Shown: in pieces, positions 29,460 to 38,280 of the stretch | How the letters are laid out: every line of letters begins with the position of its first letter | Position numbering within the stretch: position 1 is the stretch's first letter | Source of the DNA: Gammaproteobacteria bacterium | Lineage (GTDB): Bacteria; Pseudomonadota; Gammaproteobacteria; Steroidobacterales; Woeseiaceae | Length of the DNA: 64,000 bases | Assembly (NCBI GenBank): GCA_013151645.1 | Contig: JAADHU010000080.1 | Location: 1 to 64,000 of the forward strand | Reading direction: 5' to 3' | Position numbers and translations under genes: made by a program | Notes under the pieces: generated by a model | Databases searched by the model: none | What the model saw: the letters and a program-made list of their open reading frames with translations, nothing else | What the model was told of the DNA's origin: nothing

Positions 29460-30466
29460 ACGGTTTCCTGTTGCAACAAATTGCCTATTTGCAGGGGTAC
29501 TTGTTTCTTAACCTCGACTAACGCCGTCTCAATTGCATGTTGAAATGAATACGAGTCCGCGCCACCGTGACTTTTGATAACGATACCATTAAGCCCCACC
29601 AAAGACGCGCCATTATAGTTACGAGAGTCCATTTCGCCCGCGATGCGCTTTAGAACCGGGCCGGCGACAAGTGCCTGCAATCGGGTCAAAACGTTACGCT
29701 TGAAACCGCGCTTCAATGCGTTGGCCGCGAGACCGACGGTACCCTCCATAGTCTTCACTGCAACATTGCCCGTGAAACCATCGGTCACGACCACATCCGT
29801 TTTGCCGGAGAATATTTCGTTCCCTTCAATGAATCCCACGTAGTTAAGCCCGCTTGCGTGTAACAAGTCCGCGGCCTCACGAACCGTGCCATGTCCCTTG
29901 GTATCCTCGACACCAATATTCAACAAGGCAACGCGCGGACGCTCGATTGAACGGATATCGCTCGTCACGATCGAGCCCATCAATGCGAACTGAAACAATT
30001 GTTGCGGGTCGCTCACCGTGTTCGCCCCCAGGTCAAGCATGTGCACCGTCCCGCCAATGGCTGGCAATTCGGCGATGATCGCGGGACGCTTGATGCCCGG
30101 CAGCATCTTGAGAACGAATTTTGCGATTGCCATAAGCGCGCCGGTGTTACCGGCGCTGACACAAGCCTGCGCTTCACCTTCCTTAACCAGGTTGATGGCG
30201 ACCCGCATCGACGAGTCTTTTTTCTTGCGCACTGCCTCGGCCGGTGGCTCCGACATCGACACCACTTCCGATGCAGCGCGAATGGACAGTCTTTTCTCCT
30301 GACCCACAATACGCGTCACGAGTGACCTCAACTCACTTTCATCGCCGACCAGAATCAGGCGCAGATTGGCATGATGGTCAAGACAGGTTTTGGCCGCACG
30401 CACGACAACCTCGGCGCCCAGGTCGCCGCTCATCGCATCCAAAGAAATAATGGAGTCTGTTCCCAC
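29456..30466 (-). CDS. plsX: Phosphate acyltransferase PlsX (GTG start)
   Basis: Makes acyl-phosphate from acyl-ACP for phospholipid synthesis; it is peripheral on the inner membrane. The 336-residue protein starts GTDSIISLDAMSGDLGAEV, the family's opening, and has the typical AGNTGALMA and DGFTGNVAVKTMEG segments. The start is GTG at 30466. It overlaps fabH by 4 nt and follows rpmF by 63 bp. Confidence 0.97.
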   Translation of the reverse strand: MGTDSIISLDAMSGDLGAEVVVRAAKTCLDHHANLRLILVGDESELRSLVTRIVGQEKRLSIRAASEVVSMSEPPAEAVRKKKDSSMRVAINLVKEGEAQACVSAGNTGALMAIAKFVLKMLPGIKRPAIIAELPAIGGTVHMLDLGANTVSDPQQLFQFALMGSIVTSDIRSIERPRVALLNIGVEDTKGHGTVREAADLLHASGLNYVGFIEGNEIFSGKTDVVVTDGFTGNVAVKTMEGTVGLAANALKRGFKRNVLTRLQALVAGPVLKRIAGEMDSRNYNGASLVGLNGIVIKSHGGADSYSFQHAIETALVEVKKQVPLQIGNLLQQETV

Positions 30467-30529
30467 GGAATCTTCAGACAGGTCAACGTTACGGAAGTGC
30501 CGGCAAACCTGTCAGGAAACTGAGAAAGG

Positions 30530-30721
30530 CTACTCTTGCTCTTCTTCTACAGGGTGTTCGATGACCTGCTTGCCGCGATAGAAACCGTCAGGTGTTACGC
30601 GATGTCGCAGGTGGGTCTCACCCGAGGTCGGATCGACGGACAAAGTGGGCCCACCGAGCTTGTCATGTGAACGCCGCATGCCGCGTCGCGAAGGTGTCTT
30701 GCGACTCTTTTGAACAGCCAT
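30530..30721 (-). CDS. rpmF: 50S ribosomal protein L32
   Basis: Small basic ribosomal protein. The start at ATG 30721 ([20 protein letters not shown]) has a GGAG site 6-7 nt upstream, giving 63 residues; an upstream in-frame start at 30757 would add an unlikely tail. The family pattern is clear: [12 protein letters not shown], then [17 protein letters not shown]. No Cys pair is present, so this is the zinc-free (C-) form of L32. It lies between yceD and plsX. Confidence 0.96.
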   Translation of the reverse strand: MAVQKSRKTPSRRGMRRSHDKLGGPTLSVDPTSGETHLRHRVTPDGFYRGKQVIEHPVEEEQE

Positions 30722-30803
30722 ATTTTTCTCCACACTGAGGCGACTGCATCCTGTCACCTGCTTCGTTAATCAACCGATCGAATTCTCTCAATCGGAGCAA
30801 TAG

Positions 30804-31361
30804 TCATTTTAAGTCTTTCAGTTGCGCCCTGAGCCCCGCAAATGGACGTGCCATTTTGCCGGCCGCAGGCGAAAATTCCTGTACCAGTGGCCCGCATTCT
30901 TCAATGGACCGATGAAACACCGAAAACGGCATTGCCATAATCAATGCTTCGTCAAGCAATTCAATTGGCCGCATTGTCTTTTCGGCCAGTTCCCATATTT
31001 CGTAATCTTCGTACTCAATCGCATCGGCGCCGAGCGGTATCAACAAGTATCGCAACGTCGTTTTCAACGGCAGCGAACAAGCCTCCAGACAACGCTGACA
31101 GACACCAACCAGCGTGGTCGACACCTCCCCTTTCAGCAGCGGCACCGACTTTCCCAATGTCCCGAAATCGAAGCTGAGTCTGACGGCAACGGGTATTTGT
31201 TGCCATTTCGCGGGTCTTTTCTCCGCTGGCAACACGGCCAGATCAGACTGCACGATCTCAGTCAATCGAGCAAAATTCTTTATTTGTACTTCACAATCAA
31301 TAACTTGACGACGTTCGGCAAGCTTGCTCGGGAATACAGAATCCAGCAATAGACGGGTCAT
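30804..31361 (-). CDS. yceD: YceD family protein (DUF177)
   Basis: A 185-residue protein of the DUF177 family, found upstream of rpmF in most bacteria and implicated in 23S rRNA or ribosome assembly. Recognisable elements are the CQRCLEAC motif (two Cys pairs, near residue 88) and the acidic stretch YEDYEIWELAEKTMRPIELL that follows. It starts at ATG 31361, divergent from maf, and leads the yceD-rpmF-plsX-fabH operon. Confidence 0.93.
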   Translation of the reverse strand: MTRLLLDSVFPSKLAERRQVIDCEVQIKNFARLTEIVQSDLAVLPAEKRPAKWQQIPVAVRLSFDFGTLGKSVPLLKGEVSTTLVGVCQRCLEACSLPLKTTLRYLLIPLGADAIEYEDYEIWELAEKTMRPIELLDEALIMAMPFSVFHRSIEECGPLVQEFSPAAGKMARPFAGLRAQLKDLK

Positions 31362-31537
31362 GGGGGCCGAATAATAGGCACAGTCGCGGCCACTGTCAAA
31401 GCCACAATGCCTGAGAAAAATCCATAGAAATCAGCGATCAGGAATGCAGCGGTACAATCGCCCGCGGAGCGTGCAGAGTGTTCACCGCTGGAGCAAAGAG
31501 GTTACACTTCTATTTACACTCTTCCGGAAGAGTCCCG

Positions 31538-32131
31538 ATGCAAAATCCGACTGCCCCACCCATCATTCTGGCCTCGTCCTCGTCCTATCGACGCGGGCTT
31601 CTTGATCGTTTCCTCGATGAATACGAGGCTATCTCACCCGGTATCGACGAAACATCGGACGGTTCCATGGACCCGGAATCGCTGGCGTCAAGCCTCGCAC
31701 GGCGCAAAGCGGAAAAAGTATCCAGCATACACCGCGATGCGTTGATTATCGGTTCTGACCAACTGGCGGTCCTCGATCAACAGGTACTCGGCAAACCGGG
31801 CGACCATGCGAAAGCGATCGAACAACTCCTGCATGCATCTGGCAAGTCGGTTACTTTCCTGACGGCGATATGTTTGCTCGATCCGGTCAGCCTGCGACGT
31901 TTCGAACACGTCGACCGTACCATCGTGCATTTTCGCGAATTTGACCGCCGGTTGGCCGATTCTTATCTGCGTCATGACAAACCGTATGATTGCGCCGGCA
32001 GCTTCAAGATTGAAGGGGCGGGCTTCGTCCTTTTCGACGCCGTCAAAACGGACGATCCAACGGCGCTGATCGGGTTACCAATGATCTGGCTCTCCACACG
32101 GCTACAGGAACTTGGCTACCTGCTATCGTGA
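31538..32131 (+). CDS. Maf-like nucleotide pyrophosphatase (YceF type)
   Basis: Maf/YceF-family enzyme that hydrolyses modified nucleoside triphosphates (m7GTP for YceF). I place the start at ATG 31538 (MQNPTAPPIILASSSSYRR), with GGAAG about 8 nt upstream, giving 197 residues; an upstream in-frame start at 31478 would add 20 doubtful residues. Family motifs: ASSSSYRRGLLDR (N-terminal), IIGSDQLAVL, LGKP, then YDCAGSFKIEGAG. CAGSFKxEG fits the YceF subgroup. Its 3' end overlaps rluC by 9 bp (convergent). Gene order rne-rluC-yceF-yceD matches E. coli. Confidence 0.94.
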   Translation: MQNPTAPPIILASSSSYRRGLLDRFLDEYEAISPGIDETSDGSMDPESLASSLARRKAEKVSSIHRDALIIGSDQLAVLDQQVLGKPGDHAKAIEQLLHASGKSVTFLTAICLLDPVSLRRFEHVDRTIVHFREFDRRLADSYLRHDKPYDCAGSFKIEGAGFVLFDAVKTDDPTALIGLPMIWLSTRLQELGYLLS

Positions 32132-33103
32132 TCGGCCGCGCAATCGCCCCGGTAACTTATCGAGAAAGCGTTCGAGGTCGTGCGTGAGCGGCGCAGTGAA
32201 ATGCAGCTCGTTGCCATTGCCATCGGGGAACGCGATGGACTGGGCATGCAGAAACAGGCGCTTCAATCCCAGTTTCTTTAATTTGCTGTTTTCCGCCGGG
32301 TCGCCATAACGTTCATCGCCTGCCAGCGGGTAGTCAACGTGCAGGGCGTGTACACGAATCTGATGCGTACGTCCCGTCTTCGGCTGGCATTGCAGCAAAC
32401 TGTATTTTCCGAAAGTTCGCGACAGACGAAACCGGGTCTGCGCCGGTTTACCCTGCTCGTTGACGATGACATGCCGTTCGCCGCCCTGCCGATGCCGTAC
32501 CAGTAATGGCGCGTCCACCGGTAAATCGCCCAGCTGCCAGTCACCGACGACCAGTGCCAGGTAGTTCTTGTCGACCCGGCCCTCGCGAAATTGCTCGTGC
32601 AGCCGGCGCAGCGCACTGCGACGTTTCGCCAGCACGAGCGCGCCGGACGTTGCACGATCGAGACGATGTACCAATGACAGGTCACGCAATTCCGGTCGGA
32701 GTTCACGCAACAATTCGATGACACCGTGACTGATGCCACTGCCCCCGTGCACTGCGATTCCGCTGGGTTTGTTAATCACCAGCAGCTGTTTGTCTTCGTA
32801 AATAATGGCGTCCGCGATTCTTGACGTTGCCGCTGCCGGTGCCGCGGCGGGAAGCTCGCGCACCCGCGCGGGCGGTATGCGCACTTCGTCCCCGGCTTGC
32901 AGGCGATAGTCCGCGCGCACTCGTCCCTTGTTCACGCGCACCTCGCCACGACGCAGGATGCGGTACAGGCGGCTGCGCGGCACACCGGGCAGCTGTCGGC
33001 GCAGAAAATTGTCGATACGCTGCCCCGACTGCTCATCGTCAATCGTGACTTTGCGCACCTTGGTGGCTTCGCCAGCAGGGGAATTTTCGTACTTTGGCTG
33101 CAT
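32123..33103 (-). CDS. rluC: 23S rRNA pseudouridine synthase RluC
   Basis: Makes pseudouridines in 23S rRNA (positions 955, 2504, 2580 in E. coli). The 326-residue protein has an N-terminal S4 RNA-binding domain (about 23-85, IDNFLRRQLPGVPRSRLYRI) and a catalytic domain with the key Asp in HRLDRATSGALVLAK. The later TGRTHQIRVHALHVDYPLAGD stretch is typical. It is divergent from rne with a 430-bp spacer and convergent with maf. RluC rather than RluD is supported by the rne-rluC-yceF context. Confidence 0.95.
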   Translation of the reverse strand: MQPKYENSPAGEATKVRKVTIDDEQSGQRIDNFLRRQLPGVPRSRLYRILRRGEVRVNKGRVRADYRLQAGDEVRIPPARVRELPAAAPAAATSRIADAIIYEDKQLLVINKPSGIAVHGGSGISHGVIELLRELRPELRDLSLVHRLDRATSGALVLAKRRSALRRLHEQFREGRVDKNYLALVVGDWQLGDLPVDAPLLVRHRQGGERHVIVNEQGKPAQTRFRLSRTFGKYSLLQCQPKTGRTHQIRVHALHVDYPLAGDERYGDPAENSKLKKLGLKRLFLHAQSIAFPDGNGNELHFTAPLTHDLERFLDKLPGRLRGRSR

Positions 33104-33533
33104 GAACAGTGACTTATTTGCGATTTGTGGTACAGATTAGGGGTGTGATCCGGGTTTGCTGTGCTATATTAACCCGCTGTGAAGGCTATTGAACCATTGG
33201 CAGCCTCACTAAATATTGTATTTAGAAGCGATTGGCAGAAATTGCGAGTCGCGCGTTTATATTACTCGTTCCGAGCTCGAAAATCTGCGCACGGAACCCC
33301 ATTTGGCCGCGAACGGAGAGTCCGACGCGTGCCAAAGCGGCAATGCCGCAGGGTATTCATGATTATGTTTTTGCTGGGCTGGATCTTTCCGGATCGAGCC
33401 CATCCGAAGTTTGCGGTCCAAAGTCACAGCGCCCTGCGTTGCCGGCTGACTGCGCCCCCACCCTGCACGGCCGCTCTGGCTACTTCTCGTCGTTTCGTCT
33501 CGCTGCCTACTAGCAATCAAAAAGTAGGACACT
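33104..33533 (+). promoter_or_regulatory. rluC / rne spacer with candidate rne promoter and long rne leader
   Basis: This 430-bp spacer has no convincing gene. An extended -10 (TGTGCTATATT, 33160-33170) would place the rne start near 33177 and give a 5' leader of about 357 nt. The E. coli rne leader is about 361 nt and holds hairpins that RNase E binds to control its own mRNA; this leader has several GC-rich hairpins, one near 33340-33352 (GCGGCAATGCCGC). The promoter's -35 is poor. The role as an autoregulatory leader is inferred from length and position only. Confidence 0.5.
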
Positions 33534-36410
33534 ATGAAAAGAATGTTAATCAATGCGACTCAGGAAGAAGAGTTGCGTATGGCCATGGTCGACGGCCAAA
33601 ATCTCTACGACCTCAACATCGAGTTACCGTCTGGCGAACGTAAAAAGGCCAATATCTACAAAGGAAAAATTACCCGGGTCGAACCGAGTCTCGAAGCCGC
33701 TTTTGTTGACTACGGCTCGGATCGCCACGGCTTCCTGCCGCTGAAGGAAATCTCCAGCGAGTATTTCGTCAAGGAAGTTGCCTCAGGCAGCAAGCCCAAC
33801 ATCCGCGAAGTCCTCAAAGAAGGTCAGGACATTGTGGTCCAGATCGATAAGGAAGAACGCGGCAATAAAGGTGCGGCACTCACTACCTATGTGAGCCTTG
33901 CAGGACGATTCATTGTCCTGAAGCCGAATAAGCAAAAATCGGGGGGCGTATCGCGGCGCATCGTCGGACAGGATCGTGATCTCGCGCGTGAGTCGCTGAA
34001 AGGCGTCGATATTCCAGACGGTATGAGTGTCATCCTGCGTACCGCAGGTATTGATCGGGATTCCGAAGAGCTGGAATGGGACCTCAACAACCTGCTTGCC
34101 ATCTGGGAAGCCATCAAGTCAGTTGTCCTGTCGCGACCTACGCCGTTTTTGATTTATCGCGAGAGCAATGCCATCGTACGCGCATTGCGCGACTATCTGA
34201 CCAACGAAGTTGGTGAAATTCTGATCGATGACGAGACAACCTACAAAGAAGCGTCGGAGTTCGTCGAACAGGTAATGCCGCACAACCAGCGCAAACTGAA
34301 GCTTTACCAGGACCCTGTGCCGCTGTTTACCCGCTACCAGATCGAGTCGCAGATCGAGTCGGCGTTCGCACACAACGTCAACCTGCCCTCCGGTGGCAGC
34401 ATTGTGATCGACCATACGGAAGCGTTGGTTGCCATCGACATCAATTCCGCGCGCGCCACCAAGGGCAGCGACATTGAGGAAACCGCTTACAAGACCAACC
34501 TGGAAGCCGCCGAGGAAATTGGCCGGCAACTTCGCTTACGCGACCTGGGTGGACTGATCGTTATCGATTTCATCGACATGGGACCGCAGAAAAATCAACG
34601 AGCCGTTGAAACCAGACTGCGTGACGCCGTCCGCCAGGATCGTGCGCGAGTGCAATTCGGCAAAATCAGTCGTTTCGGTTTGCTGGAGATGTCACGACAG
34701 CGACTGCGTCCGTCATTGGGCGAATCCAGTAATCTGATCTGTCCGCGCTGTACCGGCATTGGCAATATTCGCAGTGTCGAGTCACTCGCGCTGGCAATTC
34801 TGCGCCTGATTGGCGAGGAAGCGCGTAAAGAACGGACGTCCAAGGTCATTGCCCAGTTGCCAGTGGAGGTAGCCACTTACCTCTTGAATGAAAAACGCGA
34901 GTGGGTACAGAGTCTTGAAGCACGCCATGAAATGCAGGTGATCCTGATCGCGAACCCGCTGCTGGAGACACCGCATTACCAGGTCCGTCGGGTGCGGGAC
35001 GACCAGCTCGACCTTTCGGAAAATATCGGTACGAGTTACGCGCTTATTGAAGAAGAAGAACAGGTGATTCCACAGGCCATTCAACGGAAACCGACGGAAC
35101 TGGCCGCCGTCGCAACCGTCGCCGCAACGACACCACCGCCGGAGCGCAAGCAGGTCGTGGAGAAAAAACCCGGCCTCCTGGCGCGGATAGCAGGTCTGTT
35201 CAGTGGCGACAAGGAAGCGGAAGACGAAGAGAAACGATCCGCAGGCCGCAAACAGAAAAAGCGCAGCGATGGACGTTCACGCGGTGGCCAGCGCAGTCAA
35301 CGGCGCGGTCAATCACAGAAAAGTGGCGACGGGAGAAAGACGCCACGTAAGAAACAGGCATCGAAGAAAGCGGCCAGAAAGACGGATGGCCAGGAACCAC
35401 GGCGCAAAACGAAAGCCAGGTCCGGCGACGCTCGCAGTACCGATGAGCAAAAGGACGAAACGTCTCAGCAGACTGCATCGCCGACGACTGCAGATGAGTC
35501 CGGTACTGAGCCGCGCAAGTCGAGCCGACGGCGTAGTCGCGGCGGACGGCGACGCCGGCGCGGTGGTCAGGGAAAAACTTCGGCGGAGACCCAGGCCGAT
35601 GATGCCCAGTCGTCCACCGACGTTACTGAAAGTGAAGCGACTGAAAAGGCCTCGAGTACGCCGAAACCGGCACCGGATGCCACGCCAAAATCCGATGAGG
35701 CCGTAACTGCGAAAACAGAAGAAAAAACCAAAGCGAGCAAACCGAAACCGGCGCAAGATACGTCGGCAATACCCGATGAGAAAGAAAAGGCTAAAGCGGA
35801 AGAAAAGACCGCAACGAGCGAGCCAAAACCAGCACGGGACACCTCGGAAAAACCCGCTGCGGCCGTAGAGCCGAAAGCAGAAGAAAAAACCGAGACGAGA
35901 AAGCCGAAATCGGCACAGGACGCCTCGGAAAAACCCGCTGTGGCAGTGAAAGCGAAGGCAGAAGACGAACCCAAAGCGAACGAACCGAAAAAAGAAGTTC
36001 GTGAGACAACCGGCGCGTCACCAAGGCGAAGCCCTGCACCGGCTGCTACCGCCGAGAAGTCAGCGGAAGAAAATCGTCCGAAGCGCGCGGCTAAAAAACC
36101 GCAAGCGAAAACGAAAGACCGTGATGCTGATTACGAAGATACACAGCCTTCGCTGCCGATTCTGAAGCAGCCGCAAGAGGAAAAGGCGGCCGCAAACGAT
36201 AAACCGGCGAAAGTTGTTGGCGAGAAGAAATCGACAGTCAAACCCGGGTCGACAACTTCGACTGGCAACGGCGTACCACCCGTCGCCGACGAGAAAAACT
36301 CCGCGGAAACACCAAAAATGGAGACGAAGAAACCGGCCGGTCGCCTGCTGCCCTGGGAACCCGAAGAAGCACCGTCGAAGCAAGTGCCTGATAAAGATTC
36401 CAGCGCCTGA
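33534..36410 (+). CDS. rne: Ribonuclease E
   Basis: Endoribonuclease that starts mRNA decay and matures rRNA and tRNA; organises the degradosome at the inner membrane. The 958-residue protein has an S1 domain (about 37-125), a 5' sensor region, a DNase I-like catalytic domain with Asp in VAIDINSARATKG and VIDFIDM, and the Zn-link Cys pair C403 and C406 (ICPRC). The tail after about residue 515 is disordered, first very basic (GKSGDGR and RGGRRRRRGG-type), then with KAEEKTxxxxPKPAxDxSEKP repeats of about 27 residues. It ends with a short LLPWEP motif. The leader is described separately. Confidence 0.97.
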   Translation: MKRMLINATQEEELRMAMVDGQNLYDLNIELPSGERKKANIYKGKITRVEPSLEAAFVDYGSDRHGFLPLKEISSEYFVKEVASGSKPNIREVLKEGQDIVVQIDKEERGNKGAALTTYVSLAGRFIVLKPNKQKSGGVSRRIVGQDRDLARESLKGVDIPDGMSVILRTAGIDRDSEELEWDLNNLLAIWEAIKSVVLSRPTPFLIYRESNAIVRALRDYLTNEVGEILIDDETTYKEASEFVEQVMPHNQRKLKLYQDPVPLFTRYQIESQIESAFAHNVNLPSGGSIVIDHTEALVAIDINSARATKGSDIEETAYKTNLEAAEEIGRQLRLRDLGGLIVIDFIDMGPQKNQRAVETRLRDAVRQDRARVQFGKISRFGLLEMSRQRLRPSLGESSNLICPRCTGIGNIRSVESLALAILRLIGEEARKERTSKVIAQLPVEVATYLLNEKREWVQSLEARHEMQVILIANPLLETPHYQVRRVRDDQLDLSENIGTSYALIEEEEQVIPQAIQRKPTELAAVATVAATTPPPERKQVVEKKPGLLARIAGLFSGDKEAEDEEKRSAGRKQKKRSDGRSRGGQRSQRRGQSQKSGDGRKTPRKKQASKKAARKTDGQEPRRKTKARSGDARSTDEQKDETSQQTASPTTADESGTEPRKSSRRRSRGGRRRRRGGQGKTSAETQADDAQSSTDVTESEATEKASSTPKPAPDATPKSDEAVTAKTEEKTKASKPKPAQDTSAIPDEKEKAKAEEKTATSEPKPARDTSEKPAAAVEPKAEEKTETRKPKSAQDASEKPAVAVKAKAEDEPKANEPKKEVRETTGASPRRSPAPAATAEKSAEENRPKRAAKKPQAKTKDRDADYEDTQPSLPILKQPQEEKAAANDKPAKVVGEKKSTVKPGSTTSTGNGVPPVADEKNSAETPKMETKKPAGRLLPWEPEEAPSKQVPDKDSSA

Positions 36411-36416
36411 GTTTGA

Positions 36417-36451
36417 GGGCGCGTCTCGGGATAATTTCCCGAGGCGCGACC
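36417..36451. repeat. REP-type hairpin after rne
   Basis: A 12-bp stem, CGCGTCTCGGGA (36420-36431) with TCCCGAGGCGCG (36437-36448), closes over a 5-nt loop, 10 bp after the rne stop. The sequence belongs to the same family as 24-95 (GCGCCTCGGGA). There is no T-run, so it is a REP hairpin that may also stabilise the 3' end of the rne mRNA rather than a classical terminator. Confidence 0.65.
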
Positions 36452-36476
36452 ACGCTGCATCGAATACCTGCCTCGG

Positions 36477-36980
36477 TTACCCTGCGTCCCGCAAATATAC
36501 CTTACGAAGATGCTGCAGTAGCCCTTCCGCCGCTATTTCCACAATATCCAACACCCGTTCGAAGCCGGCGGTTCCTCCATAATATGGATCCGGGACCTCC
36601 GATTCGCGTGCGGATTCCGAGAATTCGAGGAACAAACGGATGCTACTCGTGCAATCTTCGCCGGCACGATCCTGCAAAGTGGCCAGATTTAGACTGTCCA
36701 TTGCCAGAATCAGGTCAAATTCCGTGAAGTCAGTTGCGGATACACGACGAGCACGAATATCGGCAAGGTCAAAACCGCGCCGTGCTGCTGCCGCCTGCGC
36801 GCGACGATCTGCAGGCTCATCGCTGTGATAGGCGTGCGTTCCGGCTGATTCGATATGGATTTTCTCATCAAGACCGGCGTCCGCGACGAGCTTGCGGAAC
36901 ACGCCTTCTGCAGTCGGTGATCTGCAAATATTGCCCATGCAGACGAATAAAACACTAATTTCTTGTTTAGAGTCCGTCAT
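36477..36980 (-). CDS. Low-molecular-weight protein-tyrosine phosphatase
   Basis: Cytosolic phosphatase of the LMW-PTP (Wzb/PtpA) type, 167 residues. The P-loop CMGNICRSP spans residues 14-22, with nucleophile Cys14 and Arg20, and the acid Asp is in VPDPYYGG near residue 133. In Pseudomonas and relatives this gene sits directly after kdsB. Here the RAYT unit separates it from kdsB. The start at ATG 36980 has no strong alternative. Substrate is unknown; no exopolysaccharide kinase gene is in the window. Confidence 0.94.
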   Translation of the reverse strand: MTDSKQEISVLFVCMGNICRSPTAEGVFRKLVADAGLDEKIHIESAGTHAYHSDEPADRRAQAAAARRGFDLADIRARRVSATDFTEFDLILAMDSLNLATLQDRAGEDCTSSIRLFLEFSESARESEVPDPYYGGTAGFERVLDIVEIAAEGLLQHLRKVYLRDAG

Positions 36981-37398
36981 TTATAGTCGATGTCTTTGCC
37001 TCTTTTTTGCCTCTGTCCGATAGTGCCAATCCCTGATTTCACCAAAAGTCAGTCTCTAAACAAAGGTGTCTCTGCCTGACAACGCAGATTGGGATTTTAG
37101 AGGAAAGTAGCTGACGGATGTCAGAAATATGTTCGGGCCGTCGATACTTTGGCGGACAGGATTCAGGACACCCATCATCTACCAGCATGACAGACAGGAT
37201 TCAGGACATCCATCATCTACCAGCATGAAAAGTAGTGGCCAAGAATAGGGAACGATTTCGCTTCGTACACCTTCCGGAAACGAAATGTACCAGTATCGGC
37301 CACACAAATTTTAAGAATGACGTCAATGATCGGTCGTAGTAGAACAACACGACGCTTGATCGGCTTGAATCGGAAATTACGCCGTAGTTGTTGGCGCC
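36981..37398. other. Spacer left of the RAYT gene, no gene seen
   Basis: This 418-bp stretch lies between the phosphatase gene start and the RAYT stop. It contains the 2-copy direct repeat described at 37155-37228 and a GGCGCC palindrome pair near 37393-37410, at the RAYT end. I see no open frame with family features, and no tRNA or recognised RNA. Confidence 0.7.
37155..37228. repeat. Tandem repeat, left flank of the RAYT gene
   Basis: Two 36-bp copies begin at 37155 and 37193 (38-bp period) and differ at one base. Each contains GGATTCAGGACAYCCATCAT. This core is the inverted form of the direct repeats on the other side of the transposase gene (38378-38542), GGGTGTCCCGAATC. So the gene is flanked by inverted copies of one repeat family. 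Confidence 0.85.
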
Positions 37399-38280
37399 CT
37401 ACCGGCGCCCTTCAACCATTTTTGGCCAAGATGCTCGCAAAAACTTTGCAGCGATTGTAATGATCCGACCGCCCGGTAGTACCAGCGGCCATAATGGTGC
37501 ATCTCCTGCAGCCAGCGGTTCCATCCCCAACCTTGCCAGTATCGGTGCCAGATCGGCCGCAATGGTCCCGCGCTTACCCTGCCTCAGAGCCCGTCCGGTA
37601 TGATCGACCAACCGCAAATAGTTCTCATAACGCATCGGCACCGACGGCGTCGTATTATTGTGTCCGGAGGCAAAGGGTACCAGGTGCTCGCCGGTACCCG
37701 TAATGCGCGATCGAATGGACGTATATACCGACGATTCGGGTGTTCTGGCTATTTTTGCTCTGATCGGATTCAGATCAACGTAGGCCATACACCTGATCAG
37801 TGCGGTCTCATCCAGCAGTGCCTGTGACTTGAAGCGGCCTTCCCAGAAGCGCCCTTTACACTGGTCTTCTCGATTCGCACGCCGGGCCAGATGCTCGTTG
37901 ATGCAGCGCATGTACCAGCTGAGATCAGCCAGGCGGGAACGCCACAGCTCAATATTGGCCTGAGGCACCTCGCCATCGGGTACGGAGTAGATACGTCCCC
38001 AGCGTTCGATGATGTCAGCGTCGTTCCAACGACCGGCTTTCTCGGTATTGATGCGGACCACGACGTGATAGTGGTTACTCATCACCGCGTAGGCCAACAA
38101 ATCTATCGCGAAGACTCGGGACAAGTCGATAAGACGCTTTTCGATCCACCGGCGATGATCGAAGTTCTTGCCGCTGTAGCGATCATCACCGCAGAGAAAC
38201 GCACGCCGAACGCAGCACGATGTGCAATGGTAATACGGCGTATGGTCGAGGCTGATCTGCTGACTGCGTGCGATTGTCAC
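37399..38280 (-). mobile_element. REP-associated tyrosine transposase (RAYT, IS200-like Y1 transposase)
   Basis: A 293-residue HUH single-strand transposase of the IS200/IS605 and RAYT group. It has the metal-binding HYH motif (SNHYHVVV, His70 and His72), and a later AYVDLNPIRA segment with Tyr167 as the likely nucleophile, typical of RAYTs. The N-terminus (YYHCTSCCVRRAFLC) and the C-terminal tail are also typical. The frame is intact. Inverted and direct copies of the GGGTGTCC repeat flank it on both sides, with no IS-type ends. It separates kdsB from the phosphatase gene, which are neighbours in related genomes. Confidence 0.88.

Noticed and set aside
33179-33643. Plus-strand frame covering the rne leader and the first codons of rne
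   Set aside because: It overlaps the real rne start in another frame, has a rare start codon without a ribosome site and no family features.
36417-36451. Classical rho-independent terminator for rne
   Set aside because: The stem is good but there is no T-run, and the sequence belongs to the REP family.
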